Source: Drechmeria coniospora (Eukaryota; Ascomycota; Sordariomycetes; Hypocreales; Ophiocordycipitaceae). From it: a stretch of 64,000 bases of DNA. The notes beneath the pieces are model-generated. The model had not been told where the DNA came from. It did no database searches and saw only the letters and a program-made list of their open reading frames with translations. Position 1 is the stretch's first letter; every line of letters begins with the position of its first letter. Below, one piece after another: positions 58,851 through 64,000 of the stretch. The stretch lies in contig NC_054389.1 of the NCBI RefSeq assembly GCF_001625195.1, forward strand, positions 1,736,001 through 1,800,000. The letters are read 5' to 3'. The position numbers were made by a program, and so were the translations under genes.

Positions 58851-60410
58851 ATGTTTGTCACCAAGGGCTTGTCGGCTCTCCACACGAGGCCCAACACCAT
58901 CTTCATCTTCGTCTTGGTCGTTCTTCTGCTCATACAGGCCAAGTCGTACTATCGACCGGCAAAACAGGTTCCCATTCCCGTCGAGCTGAAAGACGCTGTC
59001 GACGGAGAGCCGTCGGCGGAGGAATCTTTCTTCAAGCACCTCGTCGACACGTACAGGTTCACGAACCTCACGACGTGGCAGGCGTGGCGGATCCAAGCGA
59101 CCGAACAGAAGGACGAGGCGAGCTCCCTCACAGCCGCCAACTACGACTTCCACTCGCAGGCGGAGAGGATCATCAACGTGAATGCCCCGAATCGGACCGA
59201 CCTCCATGCCTCCCGAAAGCTGCTGCTGCCGACCCGTCGTGGCGCCAGGATGGACGACGTCGACGGCTCGCCCTTCCTCTTCGGCATCTCGACGACGTTC
59301 GAACGCATCGCGGACCGGGATTGGGCCCTCGTGCGCTCGTGGAAGCGCTGGATGACTCACCACGGCAAGGCCAGCAACGGCGCCGACCTCGTGCTCATGC
59401 TCAACAAGGCGACGGACCAGCAACTCTACGAGCTCGACGCGAAGCTGCACGAGGCCTCCATCGACGTATACGCCCTTTCGACGGAGGATTCCATGTCCAT
59501 GGCCCGTCGCTACTACGAGATTACACGCATCATGAAGACGTACAGCGCGACGCTCGCCGCCAGCGGCCAGCGTAAGCGATGGTTCGCCCTCGTCGACGAC
59601 TCCGTCTTCTTCCCGGGCCTGTCCTACCTCAACCAGCAACTTTCAGCCTACGACAGCGACGAGAAACTGTTCATCGGCCTGCCAGACGAGCGCGGAGACT
59701 GGTACGAGGCCGACGGCGGTCTCACCACCTCGGGCGGCGGCGCACTCCTCCTGACGCGCTCCGCCCTCAACAACCTGCCGCGGCTGCCGTGCTTCCAAGA
59801 GGACGAGCAGGTGTCATCGAGGCGGCCCCGGAAGTGGGACGTGCTGCTGTCGGACTGCATGAAGAAGCATGCTCGGCTCGACATGCACGTCATGGCTGCC
59901 GCCTTCTCGCCCTATTACGACGTGCCCTCGGACCCGGCCGGCCACGAGATGGGCACCCGACCGCTCGTCCTGCACGACTACGGTGAGCGACACAGGATTG
60001 ATCCCGGCTTGGCCCACCTCGTCACCGACGCCTGCGGCGAGGGATGCTTCATGCAGCGCTACCTCTTCCACGACAACTGGCTCGTCGTCAACGGCGTGTC
60101 CATCAGCCAAAATCCCGACGGGCTGGCCATGTCACGCATCCGCATCCGCAATTACCGCGCGCAACCGCCTCGGACGCGCATTACCGGCCCCCTCGTCATG
60201 GACGACAGCGGTGACGGCGGCGAGAGGGCCGTCATCACGCCCAAGGGACGGCGCAACGTCTGGAAGCTGCTGGACTCTGTCGCGTCTGCCGACGGCACCG
60301 TCTGGCAGGCGTACTTGAAAAGGGGCCAAAGCGGGCTGGGCTGGGAGACGGATGGTGTCACGAGCATGGACAGCATCATTGTGCTGGCGTGGGAGAGCAG
60401 CTCGCGATGA
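58851..60410 (+). CDS. Type II membrane glycosyltransferase-like protein (GT31/fringe-like, DUF604 type)
   Basis: Single exon, 519 aa from the ATG at 58851, the first ATG in the frame that puts the membrane anchor near the N-terminus. Residues 15-31 (NTIFIFVLVVLLLIQAK) form a signal anchor, implying a Golgi lumenal catalytic domain. The domain contains FGISTTFERIADRDWALVRSWKRW, a metal-site-like WFALVDDSVFF (244-254, DDS instead of DDD/DDT), then FIGLPDERGDWYEADGGLTTSGGGALLLTRSALNN, the Gly-rich turn typical of fringe-like transferases, and a conserved Cys in LPCFQEDEQ. Such fungal proteins are presumed to glycosylate glycoproteins or wall polymers; donor and acceptor cannot be read from sequence. 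It is convergent with spo7. Confidence 0.8.
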   Translation: MFVTKGLSALHTRPNTIFIFVLVVLLLIQAKSYYRPAKQVPIPVELKDAVDGEPSAEESFFKHLVDTYRFTNLTTWQAWRIQATEQKDEASSLTAANYDFHSQAERIINVNAPNRTDLHASRKLLLPTRRGARMDDVDGSPFLFGISTTFERIADRDWALVRSWKRWMTHHGKASNGADLVLMLNKATDQQLYELDAKLHEASIDVYALSTEDSMSMARRYYEITRIMKTYSATLAASGQRKRWFALVDDSVFFPGLSYLNQQLSAYDSDEKLFIGLPDERGDWYEADGGLTTSGGGALLLTRSALNNLPRLPCFQEDEQVSSRRPRKWDVLLSDCMKKHARLDMHVMAAAFSPYYDVPSDPAGHEMGTRPLVLHDYGERHRIDPGLAHLVTDACGEGCFMQRYLFHDNWLVVNGVSISQNPDGLAMSRIRIRNYRAQPPRTRITGPLVMDDSGDGGERAVITPKGRRNVWKLLDSVASADGTVWQAYLKRGQSGLGWETDGVTSMDSIIVLAWESSSR

Positions 60411-61254
60411 AGACTGCGCGGCATGAGGGGAGTGAGGAGAGGCCATTCGAAGCGATGCAAGCCGCTGGTGTCGGTGTCAGGAGTCATAGCCATGTACACA
60501 CATGTAGCACATTTTTGCTACCTTTTATTTTGACGTTTCCCTTTCTCTTTATCACCTGCCATTGCATTGGTAATTGGCCGTGCCGTGCGGTACATTTGGG
60601 CGACTTGCAAGCAAGAAACAAGAGAATAAACTAAGCGAGAATCAAAATGACGGAGTGCAATGGAACAGAGGCGTGATGCCGCGAAAATCAAGCCCCCCCC
60701 TGCAGCATACGACCGTCTCGCCGAGACGGCGGCACGATGGGCGCACAGGAGAGTTGTATCAACCTAACTGATGTACCGTGTGCCGTCCTAATACATGCTA
60801 CTGTCGGTACCCTCGTAGGTAGCGTGACGCGTGTTGCGACGGGAAAAGTCATGCAACGAAGCTCTCGAGATGCAGAGAAAGGTTCCGCCCTGTCGCGCCA
60901 ACCCGTATGATGTAGAAATCAAGCTCAAGCACCTGTCGTGCTCTCTAGATACGCCAGCACCCATGTCCAAGCGCCGCCGCCCGGCCTGGCAGGGCGTCCT
61001 GCGAACCGTGAGCCACCCACCTTGCGGCTCGGACTTGCGGCTCGGACTTGCGGCTCGGCTCATTCCCGACATGGGTGTGCCGGGTGCGCAGGATGAAGCA
61101 GCCACGCTCGCAAGCCAGAGTCGGAAAATGATGGTCTCCGCAAGCCTGTCCGGCGGCCATGCGGGCGAGGGAGCCTTCCGCTGGTGCACTATCCGACATG
61201 TTCGATCGACCCCTACGCAGGTGCGAGTCGCGACGGGCGTCTCCTCCTCGCCTC
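60411..61254. other. Convergent 3' regions of the glycosyltransferase and spo7
   Basis: About 840 bases with no supported gene. It includes the 13-base tandem repeat at 61021-61059 and otherwise looks like 3' untranslated and spacer DNA. Confidence 0.55.
61021..61059. repeat. 13-base tandem repeat, three copies
   Basis: CTTGCGGCTCGGA repeated with period 13; two full copies and a third lacking the final base match. Confidence 0.9.
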
Positions 61255-62577
61255 CTAGCCTCCCTTGACGGGCGAGCCGTTGTCTCTCGCCACGGCGCTT
61301 GCGCTCCGCAGCACGCGGCCGCCCCGGACGGGGATCTCGTCCACCGACGGCGTCCTCTCCATGCCCAGCTGAGCGGGCATCTCGGGCGTCACGGACCGAG
61401 ACTCTGTGCCGGCTCGCCTCACCTTGGAGCCGGAGGCGGGCCTCTTCCGACGCTTGTCCTGCGTCGTCGACGCCGAGCTCGACCTCCTACTGTTGAGGCC
61501 GTCGTCGACGTCGAGGGACGGTGTCGAACTACGCATCGAGCTCGTCGACGGTCGCCGCACGCCGCTGCTCCCGCGCTTGCGGTTCTTCTCCCCCAGCTGG
61601 TGGCGGGCTTGGGGGGTCCTGTGGGGTTCGTGCCGTCGAGCCTGCGTCGGCGTCGGCCGCCAGGGGAGCCACCAGAGGGAACCGTAGGTCTGGCGGGCGA
61701 GACGGCGGTCGTGCTCCTTGACCTTTTCGCGCAGCAGCGCCCTTCTCTCGTTCTCCCTCTCCCAGTATTCGGTCCGGTAGAGCTCCCAGTTTTCGCGAAA
61801 GGTGGCGGAGAAGGGCTTGGGGAGCAGCAGGAGCTTGACGTAGTCGCCGCCGGGGGCCAGGTCCTCCTCATGTCCGCCGTGCTCCTCGTCTTCGGCCGGC
61901 AGGACGAGCGTCGGGTGAACGTCGGCCGACGGCGGCAGATCCCTTTCGGCCTCGCGCAGCTGCGACGGCTCGACGTGCCGGTACGACGAGCTCGCCGTGT
62001 GGGAGAAGATGCCGTAGGTGAGGAAGAAGCCGATGGAGGAGAGGGCCTCGGCCCACCAGGGGCGTCCGACGATGACGAGCTTGCAGTTGAAGGCGCGCAG
62101 CCCCCTGTTGGAGATGGCAAACCAGCGGCGGGGCCAGCGGATGCCGCGGTCCCAGATGCCCGTGGCCCAGACGAGGGCGGCGGTGATGATGCCGCCCATG
62201 AAGCAGACCTTTTGGGCGCCCTCGACGGCCCAGTAGATGGAGCCGCCGACGCCGCGGCCGTCCTCGCGGGGCGCAAAGTAGAGCTGGTAGCCGAAGACGA
62301 GGACCCAGGCGGTGAGGAGGGCGAGGAAGAAGGTGTGGTGCCGCCGCCGGGCGCGGAGCTCGAGGAACTGGGCGCGCAGGGAGGCCTCGAGGATGAGGAG
62401 GTTGAGGTATACCATCGACGGAGAGCTGGGCGTGTGATGGAGGGGGTCGCCCTGCTTGCCGGCCATGGGCTGCTGCTGCATCTGCATCTGCATCTGCATC
62501 GGCGTCGCGCCCGCGAGGTTGTGGGCGGCGACGGGGACGGGCGCGCCCTTGACGATGGAGTCGAGGTCGTCGGCCAT
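61255..62577 (-). CDS. spo7: SPO7 homolog, regulatory subunit of the Nem1-Spo7 nuclear envelope phosphatase
   Basis: Single exon, 440 aa. In yeast, Spo7 binds and activates Nem1, which dephosphorylates lipin (Pah1) and so controls phosphatidate, membrane growth and nuclear shape at the ER/nuclear envelope. The conserved block SPSMVYLNLLILEASLRAQF precedes two membrane spans at about 82-101 (TFFLALLTAWVLVFGYQLYF) and 122-141, separated by APREDGRGVGGSIYWAVEG. Then come IRWPRRWFAISNRGLRAFNCKLV and a long hydrophilic tail rich in Arg, Ser and Pro, typical of filamentous fungal forms. A Gln-Met repeat (about 27-36) lies near the N-terminus. Confidence 0.9.
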   Translation of the reverse strand: MADDLDSIVKGAPVPVAAHNLAGATPMQMQMQMQQQPMAGKQGDPLHHTPSSPSMVYLNLLILEASLRAQFLELRARRRHHTFFLALLTAWVLVFGYQLYFAPREDGRGVGGSIYWAVEGAQKVCFMGGIITAALVWATGIWDRGIRWPRRWFAISNRGLRAFNCKLVIVGRPWWAEALSSIGFFLTYGIFSHTASSSYRHVEPSQLREAERDLPPSADVHPTLVLPAEDEEHGGHEEDLAPGGDYVKLLLLPKPFSATFRENWELYRTEYWERENERRALLREKVKEHDRRLARQTYGSLWWLPWRPTPTQARRHEPHRTPQARHQLGEKNRKRGSSGVRRPSTSSMRSSTPSLDVDDGLNSRRSSSASTTQDKRRKRPASGSKVRRAGTESRSVTPEMPAQLGMERTPSVDEIPVRGGRVLRSASAVARDNGSPVKGG

Positions 62578-64000
62578 GCTGTCGCTTTGTCCCGCTCTCG
62601 GATCGGCCCGTCGGTTCGGCGAGGCCTGAAGGAAGACGAGGGAGGTTGCCTGCCGAGCGGATGAGCCGAGCGGTTCCCTGCCCTTCCTCTCACCTACCCC
62701 TTGAAGCGGTCGGGTACCGCTGCAGGGCCCGAGGCGCTTCGTGCGGCGGCGTGCGTTTGATCGAGATCAACCGAGCTCCGTCGCGGCAATGCTGTTCGGC
62801 GAAGAGTCGGATATGCACGATTTGGTAGAGGTTGGTGTTGGTGTTGGTGTTGGCGGAGGAAGGGAAACTGTCACTAGCTCGATTGGACCATGGGGGGGCC
62901 GAGTTCAGTGTTGCGGTGGTGTCCGAGTCAAGTACTCCGCGTACTTACTCCTCGTAATTATCGCTGGTTCCAGGTTCAATTGGTACCTACACGGGCGCCT
63001 TTTAGTACCTTGTAGGCCTGTGGTACGAGTTCTACTGCGACAGCGTACTCGGAACTGGTGGTCGACTGGTAGGAATGAGGACTGTAGGTTTTTTCACACG
63101 ATACAAAGCAGAGCACTGTACAAGTACTCGGTAAGTGCACCTATGTACGTCTACTTGCTGTACTCCGTAGGCTGTCATTATCGCTCTGACAAGAGGCAGC
63201 CGAATGGCACACTGGCCCAGTCCGAGGTTCTGGCACTCCATCAGTGGCGGGCACTGTATTGTACAGTACTAGGTACTAGGTAAGTACATGCGAACTTAAG
63301 TACAGTAGGCATTACAGTACATCCAACTAATGTACAGCATTTGTATGAGCACATGTACTGTACAATACGCAGTCCTGCAGTGCAAATTGGAAGTACTTAG
63401 TCCCTGTTGAAGCCCAGTACAGTACTCCGTACAGTACTTACATGTACTGAAGTGCATGCACCTACTTAATTACAAGGAGTTGTACTCCGTACTCCGTACA
63501 CCAACATTTATATGCAAGTACTGTACTTGGGTGTATGGAGTAATAATACTTGTGCACATGTACGCTCCTGTAAGTGGTCCCTGTTCTGTTCAGCTTGCCC
63601 CTCAAGCCTCCACTGCTCTTGCAGAGCCAATGGTAATAGAGGACCCCCGGAAGTTGTTGAGTTGAGTCGATTCAACGGTGGGGGACCGACCCGACTCGGG
63701 CTCTGCATGAGGGACCTCCAGGTAGTTAGTTGTACCAGTACCTACTCTGTACGGAGAACGGAGTTCGGAGTACACGCATTATTGTACAGTATGATTTGTA
63801 AGTAAGTTCGCCCAGGGGACCCCCAAGTACTTGTACACCGCACTAAATTCCATACATACTTAAGCACAGTACGGAGTAACAGAACAGAGTATGAAAGCAC
63901 CCAACGACCCAGGGTCATGTGTTCCCTGCTACAACTTGGTAATAGTACTTCCCGTACCTGCCTATGCTCCGTACACTGTACCTAAGTAGGTACACATGAG
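62578..64000. other. Terminal intergenic region, GTAC rich
   Basis: Upstream region of spo7, then GTAC-dense noncoding DNA from about 62930 to the end. A GTTGGT hexamer repeat lies at 62831-62854. No gene is supported. Confidence 0.6.
62930..64000. repeat. GTAC motif cluster
   Basis: Dense GTACTCCGTAC, TACAGTACT and TACATGTAC-type words, for example around 63240-63300, 63340-63500 and 63730-64000. Confidence 0.7.

Noticed and set aside
61159..62664. 501-codon frame on the plus strand opposite spo7
   Set aside because: Starts at a non-ATG codon and is the antisense shadow of SPO7; no family motif.

Overview
The window reads as a filamentous ascomycete, most likely a hypocrealean Sordariomycete. 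Genes are split by short GT-AG introns (about 48-150 bases) with CTGAC-like branch points. Coding DNA is GC-rich, and recognisable proteins include the CreA/CRE1 carbon repressor, a VIB-1/NDT80-family regulator and a fungal SLATT 2TM protein. No tRNA, rRNA or CRISPR was seen. The genus is not decidable from sequence reading alone.

Layout. A RAD51-family recombination protein (443-2066, minus, six exons) is followed by about 8.6 kb with no supported gene but very many GTAC / TACGGAGTAC motifs and one 89-base duplication. cre1 (10662-11963, plus) is followed by another GTAC-rich stretch and one doubtful ORF (16933-17403). A compact block then holds tim21 (minus) diverging from glo3 (plus), a nitronate monooxygenase (minus) convergent with glo3, and a mitochondrial-looking HPPK-DHPS folate enzyme (plus) diverging from it. 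Two gene-poor tracts of different character, with background GTAC frequency (28.4-33.2 kb and about 36-43.8 kb), flank a vib1-like NDT80/PhoG transcription factor (33210-35762, minus; first exon not located).

From 44.6 kb to 62.6 kb the window is gene-dense: a conserved leucine-rich protein of unknown role; an inactivated pogo/Fot1-type DNA transposon with perfect 43-base inverted repeats and a TA target duplication; an ABC-F ATPase; a sphingoid-base/diacylglycerol-kinase-like protein; the tRNA m2,2G26 methyltransferase TRM1; a SLATT-family 2TM protein; a GT31/fringe-like type II membrane glycosyltransferase; and the SPO7 regulatory subunit of the nuclear-envelope lipin phosphatase. The last 1.4 kb is again GTAC-rich noncoding DNA.

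The genes do not form a pathway or biosynthetic cluster. They are mainly single-copy housekeeping and regulatory genes. The most unusual items are the SLATT gene with an eight-copy decamer array just upstream, the transposon whose TIRs are perfect while its ORF carries only transition-type stops, and the uneven distribution of the GTAC motif family between intergenic tracts. All exon boundaries were read by eye from splice signals, reading-frame continuity and family resemblance.
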